A stretch of 37,180 bases of DNA from Methyloprofundus sp. (GTDB taxonomy: Bacteria; Pseudomonadota; Gammaproteobacteria; Methylococcales; Methylomonadaceae), in assembly GCA_028599115.1 (NCBI GenBank), contig JAQRMR010000063.1, positions 1-37,180 of the forward strand, read 5' to 3'. Positions within the stretch are counted from its first letter, which is position 1; each line of letters starts with the position of its first letter. Position numbers and translations under genes: made by a program. Under the pieces are notes generated by a model. That model worked only from the letters and a program-made list of their open reading frames with translations, did no database searches and was not told the DNA's origin. Below are positions 9,090 to 17,709 of the stretch, piece after piece.

Positions 9090-10703
9090 ATGAGTGTATT
9101 AACAGAAATAAAAGTACCTGATTTAGGTGACGTGTCAGATGTTGATGTGATTGAAGTAGCCGTAAAGGTTGGTGATATTGTCGAGCTAGAACAAACATTG
9201 GCCGTATTAGAAACCGATAAAGCCAGCATGGATTTGCCCGCTAATGCAGCAGGTAAAGTAACGGCTGTTCATTTAAGTGAGGGTAGTAAGGTTTCAGAAG
9301 GTGATTTAATTATTACGGTTGAAGCATTGGGTGATAGCCCAGCAGCAGAACCTGAAATTGCTTCAGAAACTACGCCAGAAGTACCGGCTAAATCAGAACC
9401 AGAAGTCGCCGAAAAACAAGTAACATCGGCAAGTGAAAATATCGCGGTTAACGTGCCTGATTTAGGTGATGTTAGTGATGTTGATGTGATTGAAGTGCAA
9501 GTTAAAGTCGGCGATACAGTTAATAAAGAACAAACGCTAGCTGTTTTGGAAACGGATAAGGCAAGTATGGACTTACCTTCGACTCATGCAGGTATTGTGA
9601 CGGAAGTTGCAATTAGTGTGGGTGGCAAGGTCTCGGAAGGTGATTTAATTATTCGCTTAGAGGCGCAATCAAGTGCGACTCCAGCACCTGTTGCTGCAGC
9701 GGCTGCTGCACCTGAAAAAATTGTCGCAGAGCAAGCCGTTAGTCGTGCTAAAAAACCAGCGCCTAGCCAGCCAGCCTCTGTTGTCGTTAATAATTCGGGT
9801 GTTGCACCACACGCAACACCGAGTGTACGTTTATTTGCACGTGAATTAGGTGTCGATATTAGCCAGGTTACTCAAGCGACTGGTCGTAAAGGGCGTATCT
9901 TAAAAGACGATATTAAAAACTTTGTTAAGCAAGCTCTTGCTTCTGGTGGCGGTGCGCAACAAGGTGGCGCAGGTATACCCGCTATTCCAGCGGTTGATTT
10001 TACAAAATTTGGTGAAGTTGAAGAGCAGAAGTTAAGCAAAATTAAACGCTTAACAGGGCAGAATTTAACCCGTGTTTGGTTGAATTTACCGCTAGTCACT
10101 TATCATGATGAAGCAGATATTACGGAACTAGAAACGTTCCGTAAGACATTAAATGCGGATAAAAATGCAGAGATTAAAGTCACGGGTTTGATTTTTATTG
10201 TTAAAGCTTTAGTCGCAGCAATGAAAGAATTTCCTAGCTTTAATAGTTCTTTATCTGCTGATGGCGAAAGCTTAATTCTTAAAAAATACTTTAATATTGG
10301 TATTGCGGTCGATACACCGAATGGTTTGGTTGTGCCGGTATTAAAAGATGTGGATAAAAAAGGCATTGCCGAATTAACACGTGATTTATCAGCGTTAAGT
10401 GAAAAAGCACGGACCGGTAAATTATTACCAGCAGACATGAGTGGTGGTTGTATGACTATTTCTAGTTTGGGTGGTATTGGTGGTAAAGCTTTTACACCGA
10501 TTGTTAATGCACCAGAAGTGGCTATTTTAGGTTTAACACGTGCATCTATGCAGCCTGTATGGAATGGTTCAGAATTTGAGCCTAAATTAATGCAGCCGTT
10601 AGATTTAACCTATGATCACCGAGTCATTGATGGAGCGGAAGGCGCACGGTTTACGGCGACTTTAATTAAATACCTTGGCGATATACGTCGCTTATTAATG
10701 TAA
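9090..10703 (+). CDS. aceF: Pyruvate dehydrogenase E2, dihydrolipoamide acetyltransferase
   Basis: AceF forms the core of the pyruvate dehydrogenase complex and transfers acetyl groups to CoA. The 537 residues show two lipoyl domains with lipoylated lysines at Lys44 and Lys157, both in ETDKASMDLP. Ala/Pro-rich linkers follow (about 81-115 and 195-232), then a peripheral subunit-binding domain (about 235-280, with ATPSVRLFAREL), then the acyltransferase domain ending in DHRVIDGAEGARF with His510 and Asp514. E. coli AceF has three lipoyl domains; two is common in other gammaproteobacteria. The lipoate needed is attached by the lipB/lipA products encoded 7 kb downstream. Confidence 0.97.
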   Translation: MSVLTEIKVPDLGDVSDVDVIEVAVKVGDIVELEQTLAVLETDKASMDLPANAAGKVTAVHLSEGSKVSEGDLIITVEALGDSPAAEPEIASETTPEVPAKSEPEVAEKQVTSASENIAVNVPDLGDVSDVDVIEVQVKVGDTVNKEQTLAVLETDKASMDLPSTHAGIVTEVAISVGGKVSEGDLIIRLEAQSSATPAPVAAAAAAPEKIVAEQAVSRAKKPAPSQPASVVVNNSGVAPHATPSVRLFARELGVDISQVTQATGRKGRILKDDIKNFVKQALASGGGAQQGGAGIPAIPAVDFTKFGEVEEQKLSKIKRLTGQNLTRVWLNLPLVTYHDEADITELETFRKTLNADKNAEIKVTGLIFIVKALVAAMKEFPSFNSSLSADGESLILKKYFNIGIAVDTPNGLVVPVLKDVDKKGIAELTRDLSALSEKARTGKLLPADMSGGCMTISSLGGIGGKAFTPIVNAPEVAILGLTRASMQPVWNGSEFEPKLMQPLDLTYDHRVIDGAEGARFTATLIKYLGDIRRLLM

Positions 10704-10717
10704 TCGAGGATAATAAT

Positions 10718-12133
10718 ATGACAGATGCACTACACGCTGAAGTTCTCGTTTTAGGCGGTGGCCCTGGTGGTTATACCGCTGCTTTTCGCGCGGCAGATTT
10801 AGGCAAAAAAGTTGTTTTAGTAGAGAAATACTCTGTTTTAGGCGGTGTCTGTCTAAATGTAGGCTGTATTCCTTCTAAGGCTTTATTACATATTGCGCAA
10901 GTGGTTCATGAGGCTGATGCTTTTGGCAGTCATGGGGTTACTTTTAGTCAACCTGAATTTGATTTAGATAAAATCAGAGAATGGAAAGAAAGTATTACCA
11001 ATAGTTTAACGGGCGGTTTAGCGAAATTAGCGAAACAACGTAAAGTGACTGTGGTACAAGGTTACGGTAAGTTTACTTCAGCCAATGCTATTAGTGTTGA
11101 AACTGAGTCGGGCGCGCAGTCGATTAGTTTTGATCAGGCGATTGTGGCAGCGGGTTCTCGCGTTAGTAAAATTCCTGTTTTCCCTAATGATGATCCACGT
11201 TTAATGGATTCAACAGACGCACTAGAAATTGCGGATGTACCTAAAAAACTATTAATTGTGGGTGGGGGTATTATCGGCTTAGAAATGGCGACGGTTTATC
11301 ACGCATTAGGTTCTGAAATTAGTGTTGTGGAATTGATGGATCAAATCATTCCTGGCTGTGATAAAGATATTGTAACGCCATTACAACGCCGTATTAAAAA
11401 GCAGTATAAGAACATTTGGCTTAAAACACGTGTAAAAAGTATAGATGCACAAGATGATGGCTTAAAAGTTAGTTTTGAAGGTGATAAAGCGCCAGAATCA
11501 GAAGTTTTTGATAAAGTTTTAGTGGCTGTGGGTCGTAAACCAAATGGCCTAATGATTGATGCCGATAAAGCAGGTATTAATGTTGATGAGTGGGGTTTTA
11601 TTGCCGTTGATAAACAGCAAAAAACGAATGTGCCACATATTTTTGCTATTGGTGATATTGTCGGTCAACCAATGTTAGCGCATAAAGCGGTTTATGAAGG
11701 AAAAATTGCTGCGGAAGTTGCAGCAGGGCATAAATCAGGTTTTGATGCCTTAACGATTCCTTCGGTTGCTTATACTGACCCAGAAGTGGCATGGATGGGG
11801 CTTACTGAAAATGAAGCAAAAGAAAAAGGCATTGCTTACGAAAAAGGTGCATTCCCTTGGGCTGCTAGCGGACGTTCTTTAAGTTTAAGCCGCAGTGAAG
11901 GAATTACTAAAGTTTTATGTGACCCAGAGTCAGGGCGTATTTTAGGTGCGGCTATGGTGGGTCCTAATGCGGGTGAGTTAATTGCTGAAGCGGTTTTAGC
12001 TTTAGAAATGGGTGCGGATGCAGAGGATGTCGGTTTGACTATTCATGCACATCCAACCTTATCTGAAACCTTTGCTTTTGCAAATGAAATGGTTACTGGC
12101 ACGATTACTGACTTATACGTTAAAAAGAAATAA
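10718..12133 (+). CDS. lpd: Dihydrolipoamide dehydrogenase (E3)
   Basis: Lpd reoxidises dihydrolipoamide on AceF and reduces NAD+. The 471-residue flavoprotein has the FAD-binding GGGPGGYTAAFRAADLG at 13-29, the redox disulfide Cys45/Cys50 in GGVCLNVGCIPSK, the NAD-binding GGGIIGLEMATVYHALGSE, and the catalytic His445-Glu450 pair in HAHPTLSE of the dimer interface domain. It lies 14 bp after aceF with a GAGG ribosome binding site and closes the operon. It may also serve the 2-oxoglutarate dehydrogenase or glycine cleavage complexes, as in relatives. Confidence 0.97.
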   Translation: MTDALHAEVLVLGGGPGGYTAAFRAADLGKKVVLVEKYSVLGGVCLNVGCIPSKALLHIAQVVHEADAFGSHGVTFSQPEFDLDKIREWKESITNSLTGGLAKLAKQRKVTVVQGYGKFTSANAISVETESGAQSISFDQAIVAAGSRVSKIPVFPNDDPRLMDSTDALEIADVPKKLLIVGGGIIGLEMATVYHALGSEISVVELMDQIIPGCDKDIVTPLQRRIKKQYKNIWLKTRVKSIDAQDDGLKVSFEGDKAPESEVFDKVLVAVGRKPNGLMIDADKAGINVDEWGFIAVDKQQKTNVPHIFAIGDIVGQPMLAHKAVYEGKIAAEVAAGHKSGFDALTIPSVAYTDPEVAWMGLTENEAKEKGIAYEKGAFPWAASGRSLSLSRSEGITKVLCDPESGRILGAAMVGPNAGELIAEAVLALEMGADAEDVGLTIHAHPTLSETFAFANEMVTGTITDLYVKKK

Positions 12134-12145
12134 GTTGCCTTTGTT

Positions 12146-12183
12146 GTTCCCACCGCCCTCGGTATGCATTTCCGCGTGGGAAC
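12146..12183. repeat. Short palindrome, GTTCCCAC/GTGGGAAC type
   Basis: GTTCCCAC at 12146-12153 and GTGGGAAC at 12176-12183 are perfect inverted copies around a 22-base loop, followed by GAG. The same arms appear after fxsA (about 35708-35736), so this is a dispersed intergenic repeat. It directly follows lpd and may stabilise or end the operon transcript. Confidence 0.55.
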
Positions 12184-12239
12184 GAGAAAAGATGCTGTAT
12201 TCGATAAGTAGCCGTTCAGTGTAAATTGACATTTTTCAG

Positions 12240-12377
12240 GATGGGTGGTAACTTCTCATTATCCACAGGATTGAACTCATGAATAAATGGAACGCAGGTC
12301 TTTAGCCTGCATTGATTCAGCGGCAGGCTAAAGACCTGCGTTCCAGTACCCGTTGATAATGAGAAGTTACGATGGGT
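12240..12377. repeat. MITE-like element with nested inverted repeats and flanking 7-bp direct repeat
   Basis: Outer inverted repeats of 16 bp are perfect (12248-12263 GTAACTTCTCATTATC and 12355-12370). Inner inverted repeats of 22 bp are perfect (12289-12310 and 12323-12344, starting GGAACGCAGG) with a 12-base loop. The unit is flanked on both sides by GATGGGT (12240-12246 and 12371-12377), which looks like a target-site duplication. It has no coding capacity. This fits a miniature transposable element moved in trans. Confidence 0.65.
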
Positions 12378-12461
12378 AGAATGCAGTGCCTGTTTTTTAG
12401 GTGCATAATGAAACCCATCAACCCTGCTTAGCAATAACTTCGCGACACAGAAACTTTATCA

Positions 12462-13451
12462 ATGAAAATAATGAAAAAATTAGCAATCACACTGCTTCTA
12501 GCTGGCTTCATCGGTGCGGTGCATGCTGAAATAAAGGCTACAACTGCGCTTGATGGATTCATTAGTAAAATGGCTAAGCAACATGCGTTTGATAAAGCAG
12601 AGTTACAGACCTTATTCCAATCTGTAGAAACGCAAGATAGCATTATTAAAGCAATGAACCGACCGGCCGAAGGGATGCCTTGGTTTAAATATCGCAAGAT
12701 TTTTATGCGTGATACACGAATTAATGGGGGGGTTAAATTTTGGCAAGAAAACCAAGCAACTTTAAAAGCAGTACAAGAAAAATATGGTGTTCCAGCTGAA
12801 ATTATTGTCGCTATTATTGGCGTAGAAACCTTATATGGTGAACGTACAGGTGGCTATCGCGTGATTGATGCTTTGGCAACATTAGGTTTTTCATACCCTA
12901 AACGTAGCCAATTTTTTCTAAGTGAATTAGAGCACTTTTTAATTTTATGTCGTGAAGAAAAAGTTAACCCACTAGAGCCTGTAGGTTCTTATGCTGGTGC
13001 TATGGGAATGCCACAATTCATGCCTAGTAGCTATCGGCACTATGCTGCTGATTTTGAAGAGGATGGGCAACGAGATATTTGGAAAAATCCTGCTGATACG
13101 ATAGCCAGTGTTGCTAATTATTTTAGTAAGCACCACTGGAAGGCTGGAGAAGCTGTTGCATACCCTGTGAAAGCAGAAGGAACGGCGTATAAAAAAGCAC
13201 TGACTAAAGGGTTAAAGCCCGATACTACGCCAGAACAATTAACTAAGTTAAATATTAAATTACCTGTATTAAAGGCTAAAGAGCCGTTAAAACTATTGAG
13301 TTTTGAGCAAGAATCCGGTGCTGACTTATGGGTAGGTTTAACAAATTTTTATGTGATTACTCGTTATAACCATAGCTCGCTTTATGCACTTGCGGTTTTT
13401 CAGGTCAGTGAAGCGATTAGAGATGCGTATACTCGGATAGAGAGTAAATAG
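12462..13451 (+). CDS. mltB: Lytic murein transglycosylase B
   Basis: The enzyme cleaves the MurNAc-GlcNAc bond of peptidoglycan with formation of anhydro-MurNAc. The first 22 residues are a cleavable signal peptide ending AVHA, with no lipobox cysteine, so the protein is probably soluble periplasmic rather than a lipoprotein like E. coli MltB. The catalytic acid is Glu122 in GVETLYGERTG, and the family motif SYAGAMGMPQFMPSSYRHYA follows. At 329 residues it is close to MltB (SltB1-like) size. ATG 12471 is an alternative start; neither has a strong ribosome binding site. rlpA starts 3 bp after its stop, and the same mltB-rlpA-dacA run is known in other gammaproteobacteria. Confidence 0.93.
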   Translation: MKIMKKLAITLLLAGFIGAVHAEIKATTALDGFISKMAKQHAFDKAELQTLFQSVETQDSIIKAMNRPAEGMPWFKYRKIFMRDTRINGGVKFWQENQATLKAVQEKYGVPAEIIVAIIGVETLYGERTGGYRVIDALATLGFSYPKRSQFFLSELEHFLILCREEKVNPLEPVGSYAGAMGMPQFMPSSYRHYAADFEEDGQRDIWKNPADTIASVANYFSKHHWKAGEAVAYPVKAEGTAYKKALTKGLKPDTTPEQLTKLNIKLPVLKAKEPLKLLSFEQESGADLWVGLTNFYVITRYNHSSLYALAVFQVSEAIRDAYTRIESK

Positions 13452-13454
13452 TCT

Positions 13455-14258
13455 ATGAATAAAGTTGTCTTGTTATTGCTCAGTACATTGTTACTTAGCT
13501 GTACTATCACTAAAGACGAGCAAGCTCCTGTTGAAGAGGAGTTTGATGGCCGCCCAGAGACGACAAAAATACCTGTTAATATCGATAAAATTCCGAATGC
13601 AGTACCAGAATACGCGCCTTGGTCACCCACTGTTAACCCAGAATCTTATACGGTTTTAGGTAAAGATTATAGCGTACTAAAAACTAATAAAGGCTATAAA
13701 AAGCAAGGTATTGCATCGTGGTATGGCACTAAATTCCATAAGAAAAAAACAGCAACAGGTGAGGATTATGATATGTTCGCCATGACTGCCGCACATAAGA
13801 CTTTACCTATTCCAAGTTATGTACGAGTAACTAACTTGGATAATCAATCGAGTGTGATTGTTAAAATCAATGATCGAGGACCTTTTCACGAACACCGAAT
13901 TATTGATTTATCTTATGTAGCTGCTGTTAAGTTAGGTATTGAACAAGCTGGCACGGGTTTCGTCGAGGTGGTTGCTGTACATCCTGGTGAAACCGGAACG
14001 GGTCGTAACATAGTAAAAGCTAAACAGGTGTATCTACAAATTGGCGCATTTGGAGAACAAATAAATGCAGCTAAATTACAACAGAAGCTAAGCTCAGAGC
14101 TTGCACTGCAAACGAGTCGAATTCATCAGCAAAATAGGCAAGGTAAGGTAATATATCGAGTGCAGATTGGGCCTATTTCATCGGTAGTAGAAGCAGATGA
14201 AGTCATTAAAAAATTAAACAGTATTGCTATTACAAAAACACAGTTTATATCAGAGTAA
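13455..14258 (+). CDS. rlpA: Septal ring lytic transglycosylase RlpA, lipoprotein
   Basis: RlpA is an outer-membrane lipoprotein that cleaves naked glycan strands at the division septum. A lipoprotein signal ends at Cys16 (LLLSC). The double-psi beta-barrel domain runs from about 83 to 175 (GIASWYGTKFHKKKTATGED), with the residues matching the catalytic pair as His114 (AAHKTLP) and Asp140 (KINDRGPF). A SPOR domain, which binds denuded glycan, occupies about 190-267 (VYLQIGAFGEQINAAKLQQK). The gene lies 3 bp after mltB and 60 bp before dacA, so the three wall enzymes are probably co-expressed. Confidence 0.94.
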   Translation: MNKVVLLLLSTLLLSCTITKDEQAPVEEEFDGRPETTKIPVNIDKIPNAVPEYAPWSPTVNPESYTVLGKDYSVLKTNKGYKKQGIASWYGTKFHKKKTATGEDYDMFAMTAAHKTLPIPSYVRVTNLDNQSSVIVKINDRGPFHEHRIIDLSYVAAVKLGIEQAGTGFVEVVAVHPGETGTGRNIVKAKQVYLQIGAFGEQINAAKLQQKLSSELALQTSRIHQQNRQGKVIYRVQIGPISSVVEADEVIKKLNSIAITKTQFISE

Positions 14259-14318
14259 GCGCAATACCCTCAGTCAAGTCGATCAAGCTAATATTGATCT
14301 CAAACAATACAATTTATT

Positions 14319-15485
14319 ATGATTCCTAAAAATATAATCACATTTTTATTATTTTTGTTACTTTCCCCGTCTCTTTATGCTGAATTAGCAGGGGATATTA
14401 TTATTCCTGCGCCGCCAAGGTTAGCGGCGAGCAGTTATATTCTGCAAGATTTTGATAGCGGTCAAGTATTAGCAGAAAGAAATGCTGACAAAGTATTGCC
14501 TCCGGCTAGCTTAACAAAAGTAATGACCAGTTATGTTGCCTTTACAGAGTTAAAAGCTGGGCGTTTAAGTTTAGAAGAGAAAGTGACTGTTAGTGAAAAA
14601 GCATGGCGAACTCAAGGTTCAAAAATGTTTATTGAAGTCAATAAACACATTTCCATTGAAGATTTATTGCAGGGCATTATTATTCAGTCAGGTAACGATG
14701 CTAGCGTGGCTATCGCAGAGCACATCGCCGGTAGTGAGCATGCTTTTGCAGAAATGATGAATGAGCAAGCACGTCGGTTAGGAATGAATAGCACACATTT
14801 TATGAATGCAACGGGCTTACCAGTTCCTAGTCAGCATTACACAACAGCCCGTGATTTAGCTAAATTAACTCGCGCTTTAATTCGTGATTTCCCTGAGTAC
14901 TATAAATGGGATTCGGTAAAAGAGTTTACCTTTAATAATATTACACAAAAAAATAGAAACACATTATTGTGGCGTGATGAATCGGTTGATGGCGTTAAAA
15001 CCGGGCATACAGAAGAGGCAGGCTATTGCCTGATTGCTTCAGCAAAAAGACAAAAAATGCGCTTAGTGTCGGTTGTTATGGGGACAAAAAGTAAAAGTGC
15101 CCGAGCTAATGAAAGTCAAACGTTATTAAATTATGGTTTTCGCTTTTTTGAAACACATAAATTATATGATGCAAATACTATTTTAGTTTCACCAAGAATA
15201 TGGAAAGGTGCAACAGAGCTTGTAGAGCTAGGTTTGGCAGAAGACTTATTTGTAACGATTTCTAGGCGACATTTTGCAGAAATGAAAGCGTCGACAGATG
15301 TGGATTTTAAAATTATGGCGCCAGTTCAAAAAGGTGATCAATTGGGTACAGTTAATGTGACTTTACGTAATAAAACCGTCAGTTCTAAACCATTAATTGC
15401 ACTGAATGGGATAGCAACAGGTTCATTTTTTCAACGCGCTTATGACTCTGCTTTAATGTTAATAAACTCAAAGAATGCAAAATAA
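14319..15485 (+). CDS. dacA: D-alanyl-D-alanine carboxypeptidase, PBP5/6 family
   Basis: This enzyme removes the terminal D-Ala from peptidoglycan pentapeptides. A signal peptide covers about residues 1-21. The three penicillin-binding motifs are complete: S64-x-x-K67 (PASLTKV), S124-G-N126, and K227-T-G229. The C-terminal PBP5 domain follows (about 275-370), ending in an amphipathic helix (FFQRAYDSALMLINSKN) that anchors the protein to the outer face of the inner membrane. At 388 residues it is the expected length. Its last 11 bp overlap the transaminase gene dat, coupling a D-Ala-releasing enzyme with one that uses D-Ala. Confidence 0.95.
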   Translation: MIPKNIITFLLFLLLSPSLYAELAGDIIIPAPPRLAASSYILQDFDSGQVLAERNADKVLPPASLTKVMTSYVAFTELKAGRLSLEEKVTVSEKAWRTQGSKMFIEVNKHISIEDLLQGIIIQSGNDASVAIAEHIAGSEHAFAEMMNEQARRLGMNSTHFMNATGLPVPSQHYTTARDLAKLTRALIRDFPEYYKWDSVKEFTFNNITQKNRNTLLWRDESVDGVKTGHTEEAGYCLIASAKRQKMRLVSVVMGTKSKSARANESQTLLNYGFRFFETHKLYDANTILVSPRIWKGATELVELGLAEDLFVTISRRHFAEMKASTDVDFKIMAPVQKGDQLGTVNVTLRNKTVSSKPLIALNGIATGSFFQRAYDSALMLINSKNAK

Positions 15486-16311
15486 AAAAGTTTACTTAAA
15501 TGGTGAGTACCTGCCTCTATCAGAAGCTAAAGTTTCTGTTTTAGATAGGGGGTTTTTATTTGGTGATGGTGTTTATGAGGTCATTCCCGCTTATTTTGGC
15601 AAATTATTTTGCTTTGATGCGCATTTGGAGCGCCTGAATAAAAGCCTGCAAGCGGTAAGAATTGATTTAAACCTTAGTGAAGCGCAGTGGTTAGAAATAT
15701 TGCAACCCTTGTTAATCGAAGGTGATGCACAATATGTGTACTTGCAAATTAGCCGAGGTGTTGCCGATAAAAGAGACCATGCCTTTCCTAGTGATTGCAC
15801 ACCTACCGTTTTTGCTATGTGTTCTCCAATCACTCCTTTTCCTAAAGAAATCGGTGTTAAAGCGATTACTTTAGATGATATGCGTTGGGAGCTTTGTAAT
15901 ATTAAAGCAACGACGCTTTTAGCTAATATTTTATTACGCCAACAAGCGGTTGAAAAACAGTGTGCTGAAGCCATTCTAATTAAAAATGGCTATGCAACAG
16001 AAGGCGCGGCAAGTAATGTTTTCGCAGTTATTAATGGCGTGCTAGTAACACCGCCTAAAACGGATGATATTTTATTAGGTATCACTCGAGAAGTGGTACT
16101 TAAATTAGCACAGGAAAATAACATGCCAGTTAAAGAGGCGGTTATTACATTAGAAGCATTAAAAACAGCAACAGAAATATGGCTGACTAGTTCGACGCGT
16201 GAAATTTTACCGGTTACGCATTTAGATGATAAACCGGTAGGAACAGGACAGGTCGGCAAATTTTGGCTAACCATGCAACAGTATTTTCAAGATTACAAAA
16301 AAGCAGCTTAA
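15475..16311 (+). CDS. dat: D-amino acid aminotransferase (class IV PLP enzyme)
   Basis: A 278-residue fold-type IV aminotransferase. The PLP lysine is Lys144 in CNIKATTLLANILL, and Glu176 in TEGAASNVF should bind the pyridine nitrogen; both positions nearly equal those of the Bacillus D-amino acid transaminase (145 and 177). The N-terminal DRGFLFGDGVYEV is typical. It would interconvert D-Ala and D-Glu with their keto acids. Branched-chain aminotransferase and aminodeoxychorismate lyase share the fold, but placement between dacA and ybeD, as in many gammaproteobacteria, supports D-amino acid use. It overlaps dacA by 11 bp and ybeD by 1 bp (TAATG). Confidence 0.88.
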   Translation: MQNKKVYLNGEYLPLSEAKVSVLDRGFLFGDGVYEVIPAYFGKLFCFDAHLERLNKSLQAVRIDLNLSEAQWLEILQPLLIEGDAQYVYLQISRGVADKRDHAFPSDCTPTVFAMCSPITPFPKEIGVKAITLDDMRWELCNIKATTLLANILLRQQAVEKQCAEAILIKNGYATEGAASNVFAVINGVLVTPPKTDDILLGITREVVLKLAQENNMPVKEAVITLEALKTATEIWLTSSTREILPVTHLDDKPVGTGQVGKFWLTMQQYFQDYKKAA

Positions 16312-16583
16312 TGAGTGAAGTAGAGCAAGAAACACTGTTTGAATTTCCCTGCCAATTCCCTATTAAGGCGATGGGACGGAATATTCCTAATTTAGATGTG
16401 ATTGTGGTTGAAATGGTGCGCCGCCATGCACCTGATTTAAAGGAAAGCGCAGTGAAAACACGCGCAAGCAAAGGCGGAAAATTTATTGCAGTGACGATTC
16501 ATGTTGAAGCACAAAACAAAGCGCAATTAGATGCCATTTATATGGATTTAACCGCTTGCCCTGATATTATTATGACCCTATAG
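16311..16583 (+). CDS. ybeD: YbeD/DUF493 family protein
   Basis: A 90-residue protein of the DUF493 (YbeD) family, an ACT-like alpha/beta domain often found before lipB. The family pattern is seen in FEFPCQFPIKAMGRN near residue 10 and VTIHVEAQNKAQLDAIY near 62. I chose ATG 16311, which overlaps the dat stop as TAATG and gives the normal family length of about 87-90. A longer in-frame start at 16263 lies inside dat and adds residues foreign to the family. Its role is unproven; the link with dacA and lipB is widely conserved and suggests a regulatory or ligand-sensing function. Confidence 0.92.
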   Translation: MSEVEQETLFEFPCQFPIKAMGRNIPNLDVIVVEMVRRHAPDLKESAVKTRASKGGKFIAVTIHVEAQNKAQLDAIYMDLTACPDIIMTL

Positions 16584-16584
16584 A

Positions 16585-17085
16585 GTGTTACAAAAAACGA
16601 TTGCTGTTAGTGCTTGTTTATTGGGGCATAAAGTAAGATATGACGGTGTGGATCAAAAGCAGCCGATTATTTTAAGTGCCCTTGCTGAACAATTTAAGTT
16701 GATCGCAATATGCCCAGAAATGGAAATTGGTTTAGGTGTTCCGCGCGATAAAATAGAACTAATTAGTGACGGCATACAAACCCGCGTACAAAGTACAACA
16801 AAACCAAGCGTTGATTTAACGCAAAAAATACAACAGATTGCCCAGCAGTTTTTAGCAAATGAAGCCGTGGCGGGTTTTATTTTGAAAGATAAATCGCCGA
16901 GTTGTGGTGTGAAAAACTGTAAAATTAAAAATTCACAAGGCATCATTGAAGCGAACGGTACAGGCATTTTCGCAGCGAATATTATGCAATTAAAGCCCAA
17001 TATGCCGATGCTACAAAGCAATCAACTAGAAAACCAACAAACGCTCGATTTATTTATCCAGCAAGTTAATCATTATGAATATTAA
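16585..17085 (+). CDS. DUF523 family protein
   Basis: A 166-residue protein starting at GTG, one base after the ybeD stop. The DUF523 signatures are all present: [13 protein letters not shown] near the start, CPE at about 45, and KDKSPSCGV near 110. The conserved cysteines suggest a metal or cluster site, but the family function is not settled. A DUF523 gene between ybeD and lipB is not the E. coli order, so here it is embedded in the lipoylation segment. Its last 11 bp overlap lipB, implying coupled translation. Cytoplasmic, no signal peptide. Confidence 0.88.
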   Translation: MLQKTIAVSACLLGHKVRYDGVDQKQPIILSALAEQFKLIAICPEMEIGLGVPRDKIELISDGIQTRVQSTTKPSVDLTQKIQQIAQQFLANEAVAGFILKDKSPSCGVKNCKIKNSQGIIEANGTGIFAANIMQLKPNMPMLQSNQLENQQTLDLFIQQVNHYEY

Positions 17086-17689
17086 ATGCCGTCAGCTAGG
17101 AAAACAGGACTACACTAGCTGTTGGGAAGAGATGCAGCGCTTTACCCTAGAAAGGGATGAGCAAACTGAAGATGAGTTATGGATTGTAGAGCATCCGCCT
17201 GTGTTTACTTTGGGTTTAAATGGCAAGCCAGAGCATTTGTTGCAAAGCTCGGATATTCCTTTAGTCAATACAGATAGAGGGGGGCAGATTACCTATCATG
17301 CACCTGGGCAATTAGTCATTTATACTTTAATCGATATTAAGCGTCGCGCTTTAGGGGTACGTCAGTTAGTGACTATTTTAGAACAAGCGATGATGGATGC
17401 TTTGGCGCAGTATGGTTTAATAGCAGAAGCGAAAGCGGAAGCGCCGGGTGTTTATATTAACGATAAAAAAATTGGGGCGGTTGGCTTACGCATTAAAAAA
17501 GGGGGTAGCTACCACGGGTTAAGCTTAAATAATCAGATGGATTTATCACCTTTTAATCTCATTAACCCTTGTGGCTATAAAGACTTACAAATCACGCAAT
17601 TAAGTGACTTTGGCGTGAATATACGCACCAATGAGCTTGCTGTCCCCGTGCTTCATGCCATTATTAATGCTTTACAAGCAACAGACTAA
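17075..17689 (+). CDS. lipB: Octanoyl-(acyl carrier protein):protein octanoyltransferase
   Basis: LipB moves octanoate from acyl carrier protein to lipoyl domains, the first step of lipoate synthesis. The 204 residues include [16 protein letters not shown] near 68, the catalytic lysine in NDKKIGAVG (about Lys132) and catalytic Cys166 in NPCGYKD. The gene overlaps DUF523 by 11 bp and is followed by lipA after 20 bp. Targets in this window are the two lipoyl lysines of AceF. Confidence 0.96.
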   Translation: MNIKCRQLGKQDYTSCWEEMQRFTLERDEQTEDELWIVEHPPVFTLGLNGKPEHLLQSSDIPLVNTDRGGQITYHAPGQLVIYTLIDIKRRALGVRQLVTILEQAMMDALAQYGLIAEAKAEAPGVYINDKKIGAVGLRIKKGGSYHGLSLNNQMDLSPFNLINPCGYKDLQITQLSDFGVNIRTNELAVPVLHAIINALQATD

Positions 17690-17709
17690 ACGAAACTTAT
17701 TCATTACTT

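Larger units (their letters stand above)
12134..12461. other. Intergenic region filled with palindromic repeats
   Basis: This 328-bp gap between lpd and mltB holds a GTTCCCAC palindrome (12146-12183) and a larger nested inverted-repeat element (12240-12377). The remaining 80 bp before mltB should hold its promoter. No gene was found. Confidence 0.6.

Noticed and set aside
12240-12377. Considered as a CRISPR or attachment site because of its repeats.
   Set aside because: The repeats are inverted, not direct arrays, there are no spacers, and no integrase or cas gene is near.
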